From the NCBI GenBank assembly GCA_017744315.1, contig JAGIBN010000001.1, forward strand, positions 62,001 through 126,000: a stretch of 64,000 nt of DNA, given 5' to 3'. The notes under the pieces are model-generated. The model saw only the letters and a program-made list of their open reading frames with translations. It searched no databases and was not told the DNA's origin. The translations under genes and the position numbers were made by a program. The DNA comes from Porphyrobacter sp. GTDB taxonomy: Bacteria > Pseudomonadota > Alphaproteobacteria > Sphingomonadales > Sphingomonadaceae. This document shows, one piece after another, positions 18,061 through 26,460 of the stretch. Positions within the stretch are counted from its first letter, which is position 1. The number at the start of each line of letters is the position of its first letter.

Positions 18061-19104
18061 ATGACCGATTCGCTGACCATCCGCCAACCCGATGACTGGC
18101 ACGTGCATTTGCGTGATGGCGAGATACTGCGCGGCCTGGCTCCGTGGACCGCGCGGCAGTTCGCTCGCGCCATCGTCATGCCGAACCTGGTGCCGCCGGT
18201 GACCAAGGCGGCCGGAGCGGCGGCTTATCGCCAACGCATCCTCTCGGCCTTGCCTTCGGGCACAGACTTCGAGCCGCTGATGACCTGCTACCTGACCGAT
18301 GCGACCGATCCGGACGATCTGGCGGAAGGGTTTGAGGAGGGTGCCTTCACCGCGGCCAAGCTCTACCCTGCGGGTGCCACCACCAATTCCGACAACGGCG
18401 TCACCGACATCTCCAACATCCGCCCGGTGCTGGAGCGGATGCAGAAGCTCGGCATGGTCCTGTGCGTCCACGGAGAGGTGACCGATCCGGCAATCGACGT
18501 GTTTGACCGGGAAGCCGTGTTCATCGAACGCATCCTGGCTCCGCTGCTCTATGACCTGCCCGAGTTGAAGGTGGTATTTGAGCACGCGACTACCGAAGAT
18601 GCGGTCGATTTCGTGGAAGCCGCCGGCCCCAAGGTCGCGGCTACGATCACGCCGCAGCATCTGCACATCAACCGTAACGCCATGCTCGTCGGGGGCATCC
18701 GGCCGCACGCCTACTGCCTGCCGGTCGCCAAGCGCGAGAAGCACCGGTTGGCGCTGCGCCGCGCGGCGACTTCCGGTTCGCCCAAGTTCTTCCTCGGCAC
18801 CGATACGGCGCCCCATGCCCGGGAGGCGAAGGAATCGGCCTGCGGTTGCGCGGGCATCTTCAACGCGCCCTTCGCGCTGGAGAGCTATCTCACGGTGTTC
18901 GAGGACGAAGGCGCGATCGACAAGTTCGAAGCCTTCGCCAGCGAGAACGGGCCGCGTTTCTACGGACTGCCGCTCAATGAAGGCACGGTGACGCTGCAGC
19001 GGACCGAGGTGCTGGTGCCCGAGGTGATCGACGTGAACGGCACCGACGTCGTCCCGTTCCACGCCGGCCAGACCCTGCGGTGGCAGATGGTGGATCCGGC
19101 CTAG
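18061..19104 (+). CDS. pyrC: Dihydroorotase, class II
   Basis: 347-residue enzyme that cyclises carbamoyl aspartate to dihydroorotate in pyrimidine synthesis. Metal ligands can be placed: His14 and His16 (DWHVHLRD), the carbamylated Lys100 ([12 protein letters not shown]), histidines in CVHGE and FEHATT, and catalytic Asp248 (GTDTAPH). Length matches E. coli-type PyrC. The start is the ATG at 18061; the longer open frame upstream translates the repeat array and is not real. Its stop shares the palindromic CTAG with the stop of the convergent amn gene. Confidence 0.97.
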   Translation: MTDSLTIRQPDDWHVHLRDGEILRGLAPWTARQFARAIVMPNLVPPVTKAAGAAAYRQRILSALPSGTDFEPLMTCYLTDATDPDDLAEGFEEGAFTAAKLYPAGATTNSDNGVTDISNIRPVLERMQKLGMVLCVHGEVTDPAIDVFDREAVFIERILAPLLYDLPELKVVFEHATTEDAVDFVEAAGPKVAATITPQHLHINRNAMLVGGIRPHAYCLPVAKREKHRLALRRAATSGSPKFFLGTDTAPHAREAKESACGCAGIFNAPFALESYLTVFEDEGAIDKFEAFASENGPRFYGLPLNEGTVTLQRTEVLVPEVIDVNGTDVVPFHAGQTLRWQMVDPA

Positions 19105-20555
19105 CGCAGTGGCGGTTCGTCGAAGCTGCGCAGCTTTCGGCTGTGCAGCGCCTCGACGTCCTGCTTGAGAATGCCGAGCGCCTCGATCCCCACTCGCAAG
19201 TGCTGGTGGGTGGCGAACTGGTAGAAGGCGTTGGCCTGCCCCGGCAGCTTGAGCTCTCCGTGTAGCGGCTTGTCTGAGACGCAGAGCAGGGTGCCGTAGG
19301 GCACGCGGTGGCGGTAGCCCTGGGCGGCGACGGTGGCGGACTCCATGTCGATGGCAACCGCCCGGCTCTGGTTGAAGCGCAGTGCCGAGCGGGTGTAGCG
19401 CAGCTCCCAGTTGCGATCGTCGGTAGTGACGACGGTCCCGGTGCGGAGCCGCGACTTGACCGCATCCTCGTCCTCGCCGGTCACGGTCAGCGCCGCCTGG
19501 AACAGCGCTTGCTGGACCTCGGCAATCGCGGGGAGGGGTATCTCCGGCGGCAGCACGTCGTCGAGCAGGTGGTCGTCTCGCAAGTAGGCGTGGGCGAGCA
19601 CGTAATCGCCGATCTTCTGGCTCTCCCGCAGGCCGCCGCAGTGGCCGATCATCAGCCACACATGCGGCCGCAGCACGGCGAGGTGGTCGCAGATGGTCTT
19701 GGCGTTCGACGGGCCGACGCCGATGTTGACCAAGGTGATGCCGTGCTTGTCCTCGGAGACGAGGTGGTAGGCCGGCATCTGGTACTTGCGCCAGGACCCG
19801 GCGCTTAGCTGGGCTCCGAGGTCGGTCAGGTCTCCCCTGGCGAAGCTGCTCCCCGGGATCGACAGGCGGGTGTAGCCGCTGTCGGGTTGGCGCAGGGCGG
19901 TGGCGGCGAATTCCACGAATTCATCGACGTAGCGAGTGTAGTTGGTGAACAGCACGAAGTGCTGGAAGTCCTCTGGCGGGGTGCCGGTGTAGTGCTTCAG
20001 GCGGGCAAGGCTGAAGTCGGTGCGCGGCCCGTCGAACAGCGAAAGCGGGCGGGGTTCGCCGGGACGGTGCTGGAACAGGCCGTCGGCGATCTCGTCTCCG
20101 ATGTGGACTAGCTCGGTGGAAGGGAAATGCCTGGCCAGCTCGGCAGCGCCGATCGAGCCCAACTCGATCCCGGAGCCGTCGAGAACGTAGGGGAACGGGA
20201 TCTCACTGGCGGAATGGCCCACCGAGACCTTGGCCCCGAAGTCACCGACCAGCTGGTCCAGTTGCTCGGTAAGGCTGTCTGCGAACAGTTCGGGTCGGGT
20301 AACGCTGGTGGTGTAGAGTCCGGCCTGGTTAAGCCGGGCATAGGAGCGCGATAGCGGCGGTGGGGCAGTCCCAGGTTCGTATTCGACGCGAAGCTCGGGG
20401 TAAGCGAAAGCTCCTGCCGCACGGGCTTCGGCCGTCGGCGGAACTCCGCTCTCGGCATAGAGCTGGAGCGCAGCTCTGAGGTTCCCCACCGAGGTATCAT
20501 AGCGAGTTCGGAGTTCGTCCAGCGCGGCGCGGACTTCCGGGAATCGTGTCGGCAT
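19101..20555 (-). CDS. amn: AMP nucleosidase
   Basis: 484-residue enzyme splitting AMP into adenine and ribose 5-phosphate, used in purine balance. The N-terminal regulatory domain (to about residue 180) is followed by a nucleoside phosphorylase-like domain with [34 protein letters not shown] sequence near residue 285. The motif [15 protein letters not shown] is near residue 400 and binds the nucleoside. The length is standard for Amn. I use the ATG at 20555; a GTG lies directly before it, with GGAAGGAT upstream. The gene is convergent with pyrC with a 4-base 3' overlap. Its upstream region carries the same repeat array as pyrC. Confidence 0.96.
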   Translation of the reverse strand: MPTRFPEVRAALDELRTRYDTSVGNLRAALQLYAESGVPPTAEARAAGAFAYPELRVEYEPGTAPPPLSRSYARLNQAGLYTTSVTRPELFADSLTEQLDQLVGDFGAKVSVGHSASEIPFPYVLDGSGIELGSIGAAELARHFPSTELVHIGDEIADGLFQHRPGEPRPLSLFDGPRTDFSLARLKHYTGTPPEDFQHFVLFTNYTRYVDEFVEFAATALRQPDSGYTRLSIPGSSFARGDLTDLGAQLSAGSWRKYQMPAYHLVSEDKHGITLVNIGVGPSNAKTICDHLAVLRPHVWLMIGHCGGLRESQKIGDYVLAHAYLRDDHLLDDVLPPEIPLPAIAEVQQALFQAALTVTGEDEDAVKSRLRTGTVVTTDDRNWELRYTRSALRFNQSRAVAIDMESATVAAQGYRHRVPYGTLLCVSDKPLHGELKLPGQANAFYQFATHQHLRVGIEALGILKQDVEALHSRKLRSFDEPPLR

Positions 20556-20624
20556 CACGCGATCCTATCCTTCCGAAGCCTGCAGGTCACTCCGATCCGG
20601 GCCGAGGCGAGTAGGTGTATCCGG

Positions 20625-20753
20625 CCAAGGTGGCACCTGGGGGTGACGGGGTGACACTGTGGTGCGAGGTATTTCGCGAAAGTGTCACCTTGGTCCGTAT
20701 TTCGCGGAAATTGGCGGAAAATAGTGTCACCTTGGGGACCGAGTGTCACCTTT
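20625..20753. repeat. Composite GTGACACT repeat array upstream of amn
   Basis: Read in the direction of amn there are three copies of AAGGTGACACT (complements at 20742-20752, 20723-20733 and 20681-20691). They are followed by AGTGTCACCCCGTCACCC (complement at 20641-20658) and a diverged GGTGCCACCTTGG (20625-20637). Between copies lie two versions of TTTC(C)GCGAAATAC. The order and block structure mirror the array before pyrC. Confidence 0.85.
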
Positions 20754-20790
20754 CAAAGCCCGACGGCCCGCCCACTTCCTTTCCCCTTCT

Positions 20791-20817
20791 TCGTCATCCT
20801 GGACTTGGTTCAGGATC
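20791..20817 (+). repeat. Palindromic intergenic repeat, copy 1
   Basis: Contains CATCCTGGACTTGGTTCAGG, an imperfect palindrome. It is the inverted counterpart of the copy at 20919-20945. Such CCTGAA-CTTG-TTCAGG units occur in many places in sphingomonad genomes (established by recall, not checked here). Confidence 0.8.
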
Positions 20818-20918
20818 TATCTTTCCGCGCGCACGGAGCCATCGCACTTGTCCCAACCTCGCAGCCAGGATGCGCAACCTGCGCTTGATCGGTTGGCTCC
20901 GGGGATGTCGGAGAAATG

Positions 20919-20945
20919 GATCCTGAAACAAGTTCAGGATGACGA
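20919..20945 (-). repeat. Palindromic intergenic repeat, copy 2
   Basis: Contains TCCTGAAACAAGTTCAGGA followed by TGACGA, in the opposite orientation to copy 1. Together the pair could fold into a long hairpin with a loop of about 100 bases. Confidence 0.8.
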
Positions 20946-21132
20946 GAATGGTGAGAGCGAGATCCGAGGCGGTCGCGCGCCAACGATGCCTGACGAGCGG
21001 TCAGAACATCCGCATGGAAACCAACGATTACAAAGAGCTGAGTCCATCATGGACCAAGAGGCAGCTTGTAGGAAAGTGTTTTCTTATATTTTCAAAAGGT
21101 TGTGAACCCGGCGCGTCGTTCGAGCGATCTAA

Positions 21133-21540
21133 TCAGGTGTCCGGCATAGCTCGCCAGTGAGCGGGCAACTCGCCTTCGAAGCAGTTTCCGGACTTGCATA
21201 GACTTGCATCGCCAAGGACGGCGCGCACAGCCGCCAATTTGGCGCAGGGCACCGCCTCATCGACTTCAAAGACGTAGACGGGATTGGGAATGAACTTGTC
21301 CGCGTCCGCTAAGACCTCTTGGAGCTGACTGCCGTCGAAACTCTCCGAGCCCCGCGTAACGGTGCCTTGGGATGTCACTCTGAAACGAACGACAGGCGTC
21401 AACTCCGGCGCTTCGCCAGCATTCGCGGTAGAGCGAAGCGGCGGCCGCGGTGCTTCACACGCTAGGTTGGTTTCGTCTCCTGAACACGCGGCAAGACTAC
21501 CGAGCGCTGCAAAAGTGACCAGATAATGTGTTGTTCTCAT
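21133..21540 (-). CDS. Small lipoprotein, unknown, with ExbD-like strand pattern
   Basis: 135 residues from the ATG at 21540. It has a lipoprotein signal with lipobox LAAC at residues 16-19, then about 45 variable residues. From about residue 47 to 116 the pattern VVRFRVTSQGTVTRGSESFDGSQLQEVL and later YVFEVDEAVPCAKLAAVRAVL resembles the periplasmic fold of ExbD/TolR proteins, but there is no transmembrane helix. Two Cys near the C-terminus (LCKSGNC) may form a disulphide. I do not recognise a named family; the ExbD likeness is inference. Confidence 0.65.
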   Translation of the reverse strand: MRTTHYLVTFAALGSLAACSGDETNLACEAPRPPLRSTANAGEAPELTPVVRFRVTSQGTVTRGSESFDGSQLQEVLADADKFIPNPVYVFEVDEAVPCAKLAAVRAVLGDASLCKSGNCFEGELPAHWRAMPDT

Positions 21541-21806
21541 GGCTCCGCCTACCGGACCGGGAGTGCGTTTTTCCATCTTTTGCCCATGTTTGTGGACAGT
21601 CCACTTTCGACCCACTGCGGACATCGCGGTGGTGTCGGCTTATCCGACTATGACAAATGCCGCCGCCCAATTTTCCTTTCGGGTTGGTTGGCAGACCATT
21701 CGAGGTAGGTGATGGAAACATACCAAAACGTAAAGGTGCGTTGACTCAATTTGATGTTAGGTTTACCTACCTTTTGGGTAGGGACGAATAACACGAGTCG
21801 AATGCC
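21541..21806. other. Intergenic region with XRE promoter
   Basis: 266 bases between divergent genes. A possible -35 TTGACT is at 21741-21746, and the palindrome CCTACC-TTTTG-GGTAGG follows at 21766-21782. It lies 24 bases before the XRE start and is a candidate autoregulatory operator. Confidence 0.5.
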
Positions 21807-22013
21807 GTGAAGAACCGATTGAAGGTGTTGCGAGCGGAGCGGGACTGGAGCCAGGCTGAGCTTGGCGGGCGGGTCGGCGTTTCGCGTCACGCCATCATCG
21901 CAATTGAATCTGGCAAGCACGACCCTTCGCTCCCGCTCGCATTCAAGTTTGCCCGGCTGTTCGGGCAGACCATCGAGGAGATTTTCGATGACGGGCAAAA
22001 TGGGGATGGCTGA
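21807..22013 (+). CDS. XRE-family helix-turn-helix regulator
   Basis: 68-residue Cro/CI-type regulator made of little more than the DNA-binding domain (LKVLRAERDWSQAELGGRVGVSRHAIIAIESGK and the following PSLPLAFKFARLFGQTIEEIF). It resembles the short YgzD/YozG-type proteins that act as repressors of a neighbouring membrane gene. It overlaps the next gene by 26 bases, so the two are coupled. Confidence 0.92.
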   Translation: MKNRLKVLRAERDWSQAELGGRVGVSRHAIIAIESGKHDPSLPLAFKFARLFGQTIEEIFDDGQNGDG

Positions 22014-22443
22014 AGACGTTGGACCAGGCGTTCGCGCCAACCGGGCGAAAATGCGCAGCTGGCGCATCGCCGGCGGATTCTATGCAGTAGCTGCGACCGT
22101 GCTCGTCATGGTCATGGTGCTGGGCAGACGTGAGCCGGTTGCGGGATCTCTCTGGCTTCAACCTTGGGCAGCCGTGGCAATGGCGGCTCTACTTCCGCTC
22201 CTGACTGCCGTGACGATGTGGTTCTGCCTACGAATGTCGGACGAATTCCAGCGTCGCCTCATCGTGGACGCCTGGGCCGCGAGCTTTATCGCGGTCATTT
22301 TCGGTGCCTGTTCATGGGCCTTTCTCGTCGCAGGCGGGGTCCTAGATGAACCTCCGGTCCGTGCGGTGTTCGGGACGCTGATGCTGGGAGCCGGCGCGAC
22401 TGTGGTCGCAGCCTGTCTCTGGTTCCAGTGGCGGCGCTCCTGA
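21988..22443 (+). CDS. Four-helix membrane protein coupled to the XRE gene
   Basis: 151 residues from the ATG at 21988, which has GAGGAG seven bases upstream inside the XRE gene. Four hydrophobic segments (about 29-48, 58-79, 94-118, 124-145) are separated by short loops, with an R-M-S-D-E-F-Q-R segment between helices 2 and 3. XRE plus small integral membrane protein is a recurring two-gene module, but no function is assigned that I know. The family is not recognised with certainty. Confidence 0.75.
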   Translation: MTGKMGMAEDVGPGVRANRAKMRSWRIAGGFYAVAATVLVMVMVLGRREPVAGSLWLQPWAAVAMAALLPLLTAVTMWFCLRMSDEFQRRLIVDAWAASFIAVIFGACSWAFLVAGGVLDEPPVRAVFGTLMLGAGATVVAACLWFQWRRS

Positions 22444-22558
22444 GCCTAGGTAGGAGCGACAGGCCGATGACCGATAACCACCCATTGCCGACATTCATTG
22501 CAATGTCATCCGACCGGGTCCATCGCCCCCGCACCAAAGAGCTAAACGAGCAAACGCG

Positions 22559-23188
22559 GTGACGGTCGAAACCTGGTGGCTGTTTTTCGGCGCGGTGTTC
22601 CTCCTTTGCGGAACGCCGGGCCCGAACATGCTCCATGTTATGACACGAAGCGTAGAGTTCGGCGTGCGTCGAAGCATTGCGGCCATGGCGGGCTGCATGG
22701 TGGCGCTTGTCCTGGTACTTTCGGCGTCCGCTGGTGGGCTCACCGCGCTGCTCATGGCGCTGCCGGGGGTCTTCGAACTGTTGCGCTATGCTGGCGCTGC
22801 CTATCTGCTCTACCTGGGCGTCCAGGCTTGGCGAGCCGATGTTGCGCCCATCGACGTGGGCGAGGACAAGCTGCCGTCAAACACCAGCGCCGCCAAGCTG
22901 TTTCGGGGCGGTTTCGTCATCGGTATCAGCAACCCGAAGCTGTTGCTTTTCGCGGCCGCCTTTCTGCCCCAGTTCGTCAGCGCCAATGCGCCCAAGGCAC
23001 CGCAGTTCGCGATCCTCGTCCTGACGTTCGCAGCAGCCGAGCTGTTCTGGTATGCGGTTTACGGCGTGGCGGGGGGATCACTGTCCCGCCACTTGCGCAA
23101 GCCCGCGCTCAAGCACGCCTTCAACAAGGTCACCGGAACCATCTTCGTCGGCTTTGGCGCTATGCTCCTGCGCGTCCGCCCGGTCTGA
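22559..23188 (+). CDS. LysE/RhtB-family amino acid exporter
   Basis: 209 residues with six hydrophobic helices in the LysE pattern. The family hallmark GTPGPNMLHVM near residues 18-28 and the ISNPKLLLFAAAFLPQF segment near residues 123-139 are both present. Such proteins export amino acids or derivatives by proton exchange; the substrate cannot be told. The start is a GTG. The gene stands alone between the XRE module and the SMP-30-like gene. Confidence 0.93.
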   Translation: MTVETWWLFFGAVFLLCGTPGPNMLHVMTRSVEFGVRRSIAAMAGCMVALVLVLSASAGGLTALLMALPGVFELLRYAGAAYLLYLGVQAWRADVAPIDVGEDKLPSNTSAAKLFRGGFVIGISNPKLLLFAAAFLPQFVSANAPKAPQFAILVLTFAAAELFWYAVYGVAGGSLSRHLRKPALKHAFNKVTGTIFVGFGAMLLRVRPV

Positions 23189-23215
23189 CCTAGGCGGACG
23201 GTCCTTCGACTGCCT

Positions 23216-24157
23216 TTACTGGCCGCTAAGCGGGAAGCTGCGGATGTAGAAGGGGTCGGGGCTCTTTTCCTTCAGGGCCGGATCGAACAGGTAGTTGATC
23301 TTGCCCTCGGTGGCGTAGCCGGTGTTGCCGATGTGGGTGACGCCCGGCGAGGAATCGAGGCCGATCTTGACCGGGGTAATCTTCGCGCTGTCGCCTTCGA
23401 TGTCGACGTAAGTCACACGGTTGCCCGGGCCCTCGGCCTGGAGGAAGCGGTTGCCCTTGAGCGGGCGCAGGGCGTCGGGGCCGTTGACCGGCTCCGACAG
23501 CGTGAGCGTGGTCAGGCCATCATACGCGCCGCCGCCCTTGCGGTTGACCCGCTGGACCGTGTTTTTGCGCACGTTGTTGATGTACATCTTGCCGTCGTCG
23601 GCAAAGGCGATCCCGTCGATACCGACGAGTTCCGGATCGGCGGCGAACACGGTTAGCGCGTCACCATTCGGCGCCAGCGCGAAGATGCGGCCTCCCGAGG
23701 TGTCGGTAGCGAAGGTGGTTCCGCCGCGCTCCACGGCAATGTCGTTGCACACGATCGGGCCGTCGCTCGGGAAATCATGGCTCGACTTGAGTTCGCCGGT
23801 CTTGAGATCGAACGCCTTGAGGCTCGACTTCGCGCCCGGCTGCGGCGGACCGCCGAACGGCGGGTTGTTGCACACCCAGAGCACTCCGCGCGCGTCGTCT
23901 ACCAGGACGCCCAACTGCGAGGTGAGGCCGTTCGCCGCGCTCGGCACGATCCACGGCTCGGCCGTGTCGCTCCCGGCCTTGGCGCGGAAGATCGTGCCTG
24001 GCACGCTCCCGGTGTAGATGTTGCCGGCGGCGTCGGCGGAAACGCTCTCTGGGTGGATGCGGCTGCCGTTCACGCGGATGTCGGCGCTGGCGGGCGTTAG
24101 CGGGAGTGTCGCGCACCCAGCTGCCAGCAGGGCTGAAAATATCGCGCCGTTCCTCAT
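23216..24157 (-). CDS. Secreted SMP-30/gluconolactonase-like beta-propeller
   Basis: 313 residues with an N-terminal signal peptide cleaved near residue 25 (TPASA-DI). The rest is a repetitive beta-propeller with GNIYTGS, GVLVDDARGVLWVCNN and GIDGIAFADDGKMYINNV, typical of SMP-30/gluconolactonase/LRE-like proteins. Members bind calcium and may hydrolyse lactones. The start is the ATG at 24157 behind GGGAGAGGGAG; the open frame upstream is not credible. It is divergent from a PQQ alcohol dehydrogenase with a 160-base gap, so a periplasmic oxidation pathway with lactone hydrolysis is a fair guess, not shown. Confidence 0.82.
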   Translation of the reverse strand: MRNGAIFSALLAAGCATLPLTPASADIRVNGSRIHPESVSADAAGNIYTGSVPGTIFRAKAGSDTAEPWIVPSAANGLTSQLGVLVDDARGVLWVCNNPPFGGPPQPGAKSSLKAFDLKTGELKSSHDFPSDGPIVCNDIAVERGGTTFATDTSGGRIFALAPNGDALTVFAADPELVGIDGIAFADDGKMYINNVRKNTVQRVNRKGGGAYDGLTTLTLSEPVNGPDALRPLKGNRFLQAEGPGNRVTYVDIEGDSAKITPVKIGLDSSPGVTHIGNTGYATEGKINYLFDPALKEKSPDPFYIRSFPLSGQ

Positions 24158-24317
24158 GATCGCTCCCTCTCCCTTTATCTCTTGCCGGTCATCATAGAGC
24201 GCGGAAGGCGAGTGGGAAGGGCGATTGGCCCAGAAAGTTCGTTTCAGGTCGCTTGAGGCTTCCCATGAGCGCTCGCGCCCGGCAAAGAATGGCAAAACAA
24301 GGGTATCGGGATTGGGG

Positions 24318-26453
24318 ATGGGACGGGTGAGGACATTCACCGCATCGAGGGTTGCCGCGCGGGCGGTTGCGGCGATTGCGTCGCTGGGATTGCTGGCCAA
24401 CGGGATGGCGCTGAGCGCGGGGCCGGCCGAAGTGACCGGCGAAACGATGCGCAACGCCGATGCCGCGACGAGCGTGGGCGACTGGCAGTCCTATAGCCGC
24501 ACCTGGGACGAACAGCGCTTCAGTCCGCTCGACCAGATCAACGCTGACAATGTCCAGCGCCTGGGCCTCGCCTGGTACGACGACCTCGAGACTTTCCGCG
24601 GCGTTCAGGCGAGCCCGCTGGTGATCGACGGGGTTCTCTACAACGTCAGCATCTACAACATCGTCACCGCCTATGACGGGAAAACGGGTCGTAAGTTATG
24701 GACTTATGATCCCAAGGTCGGGGCCGAATGGGCGCGCCTCGCCTGCTGCGGCCCGTCGGCTCGCGGTATCGCGGCGTGGAACGGCAAGATCTACATCGGC
24801 GCGCTCGACGGGCGGTTGATCGCGGTCGATGCCAAGACCGGCAAGGAAGTCTGGTCGCAGCAAACCTTCGACGACAAGGACGCCTATTCGATCACCGGCG
24901 CGCCGCGCGTCTATGACGGCAAGGTCGTGATCGGCAACGGCGGCGCCGACTATGGCGTGCGCGGCTTCGTGGTTGCCTATGATGCCGAAAGCGGCAAGCA
25001 GTTGTGGAAGTTCTACACCGTCCCCGGCAATCCAGCTGACGGGCCCGACGGCGAAGCGTCGGACTCCGCGATGAAGATCGCACTGCCGACCTGGCATGGC
25101 GAGTGGTGGAAGTACGGTGGTGGCGGCACCGCGTGGGACAGCTTCGCCTACGACCCCAAGCTCAATCTGGTCTACATCGGCACTGGCAACGGCTCGCCGC
25201 ACATGTGGCACTTCCGCAGCGAGGGGAAGGGCGACAACCTGTTCCTCTGCTCGATCGTCGCCGTCGATGCCACGACCGGCCAGTACAAGTGGCACTACCA
25301 GATGGTCCCGGAAGAGGAGTGGGACTACACCTGCACCCAGCCGATGGTGCTGGCCGACATGAAGATCGCCGGCAAGCAGCGCCAGGTCATCATGCAGGCG
25401 CCGAAGAACGGCTTCTTCTACGTCCTCGACCGGGCGACGGGTAAGCTGATCTCGGCCGAGACCTATGTTTCTGAGAACACCTGGGCGAGCCGCATCGACC
25501 TCGAGACCGGCCGTCCGGTGCTCCAGCCCGGGGCGCACAACACCACGACCCCGCACCTGATGAGCCCGAGCTGGCTCGCGGCGCATACCTGGCACCCGAT
25601 GGCCTACAGCCCGCTCACCGGCCTGATGTACCTGAGCGCGCAGGAGCAGCCCTCGGTCTATGCTCGGGCCGAGGATGGGGCGTTCAACTTCGTCCATCAC
25701 CGTTCGAACAGCGGGCAGGGCTATGGCAACATGCCCGAGCTGCGTGCGCAGCTTCAGCAGGAGGCGAACGCCAAGGAGAAGGGCTACCTGCTCGCCTGGA
25801 ACCCGGTGACGCAGAGCGAGGCCTGGCGCGTGCCTTATGCGCATCCGGGATCGGGCGGCGTGCTGGCGACGGCGGGCAACTTGCTGATCCAGGGCACGAT
25901 CGACAAGACGCTGGCGATCTACCGCGCCGATACCGGGACCAAGCTGTGGGAGATGAACATCGACCAGGCGCCGGTCGCGGGTGCGATCACCTACATGATC
26001 GACGGCGAGCAATATATCGCCATCAACGCCGGGTGGGGCGGGTCGCCGGTCTACAACCTCGGGCCGTTCCAGACCTCGACCGCCAAGCTGCTGGTGTTCA
26101 AGCTCGACGCCAAAGGCGTGACCTTACCGCCCCCGCCGCCGCCCTCGGAACTGCCGAGGCCGCCGATGCTGCGGGCCTCGGAAGCACAAGTGGGCGAGGG
26201 GCGGGCGCTGTTCGGACAGACCTGCAATCGCTGCCACGGCGACAACGCGGTGGGCGGGGTCAAGGACTTGCGGTTCATGACCGCGGACACCCACGCCAAG
26301 TTCAACGACATCGTCCTCAAGGGCCTCTACGCCGACAAGGGCATGGCGAGCTTTGCCGATGTGCTCTCGCCTTCGGACGTGGAGGCCATCCACGCCTACC
26401 TGATCGCGCGGGGCAACGAGGACTACGCCGACGCTTCGGCCGCGGCACACTAG
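24318..26453 (+). CDS. PQQ-dependent quinohaemoprotein alcohol dehydrogenase
   Basis: About 711 residues with a signal peptide, an eight-bladed PQQ propeller and a C-terminal cytochrome c domain. The adjacent cysteine pair that lies against PQQ is present (ACCGPS, Cys143-Cys144), as is the WDYTCTQPMVLAD segment of type II enzymes. The haem motif is CNRCH at residues 636-640, with a likely Met ligand near residue 676. A Pro-rich linker joins the domains. It oxidises alcohols in the periplasm and passes electrons to a c-type carrier. The start at the ATG at 24318 is preferred over a longer frame. It is followed 7 bases later by the duplicated protein, so they form an operon. Confidence 0.92.
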   Translation: MGRVRTFTASRVAARAVAAIASLGLLANGMALSAGPAEVTGETMRNADAATSVGDWQSYSRTWDEQRFSPLDQINADNVQRLGLAWYDDLETFRGVQASPLVIDGVLYNVSIYNIVTAYDGKTGRKLWTYDPKVGAEWARLACCGPSARGIAAWNGKIYIGALDGRLIAVDAKTGKEVWSQQTFDDKDAYSITGAPRVYDGKVVIGNGGADYGVRGFVVAYDAESGKQLWKFYTVPGNPADGPDGEASDSAMKIALPTWHGEWWKYGGGGTAWDSFAYDPKLNLVYIGTGNGSPHMWHFRSEGKGDNLFLCSIVAVDATTGQYKWHYQMVPEEEWDYTCTQPMVLADMKIAGKQRQVIMQAPKNGFFYVLDRATGKLISAETYVSENTWASRIDLETGRPVLQPGAHNTTTPHLMSPSWLAAHTWHPMAYSPLTGLMYLSAQEQPSVYARAEDGAFNFVHHRSNSGQGYGNMPELRAQLQQEANAKEKGYLLAWNPVTQSEAWRVPYAHPGSGGVLATAGNLLIQGTIDKTLAIYRADTGTKLWEMNIDQAPVAGAITYMIDGEQYIAINAGWGGSPVYNLGPFQTSTAKLLVFKLDAKGVTLPPPPPPSELPRPPMLRASEAQVGEGRALFGQTCNRCHGDNAVGGVKDLRFMTADTHAKFNDIVLKGLYADKGMASFADVLSPSDVEAIHAYLIARGNEDYADASAAAH

Positions 26454-26460
26454 GGGGATA

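Larger units (their letters stand above)
20556..21132. other. 577-base intergenic region with repeats only
   Basis: Between amn and the lipoprotein gene at 21133. It holds the GTGACACT array (20625-20753) and a facing pair of sphingomonad-type palindromic repeats (20791-20817 and 20919-20945). From 20946 to 21132 I see no gene or structure. Open frames across it include the translation of the repeat (WILKQVQDD) and are not credible genes. Confidence 0.7.

Noticed and set aside
20556..20749. Possible N-terminal extension or small gene upstream of amn with repeated GDTF/GDTI segments
   Set aside because: The repeated residues come from the AAGGTGACACT array itself, and amn already has a complete normal start.
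20743..21105. 120-codon open frame downstream of the amn repeat array
   Set aside because: It translates the palindromic repeat (WILKQVQDD) and has no protein-like features; the frame is open by chance.
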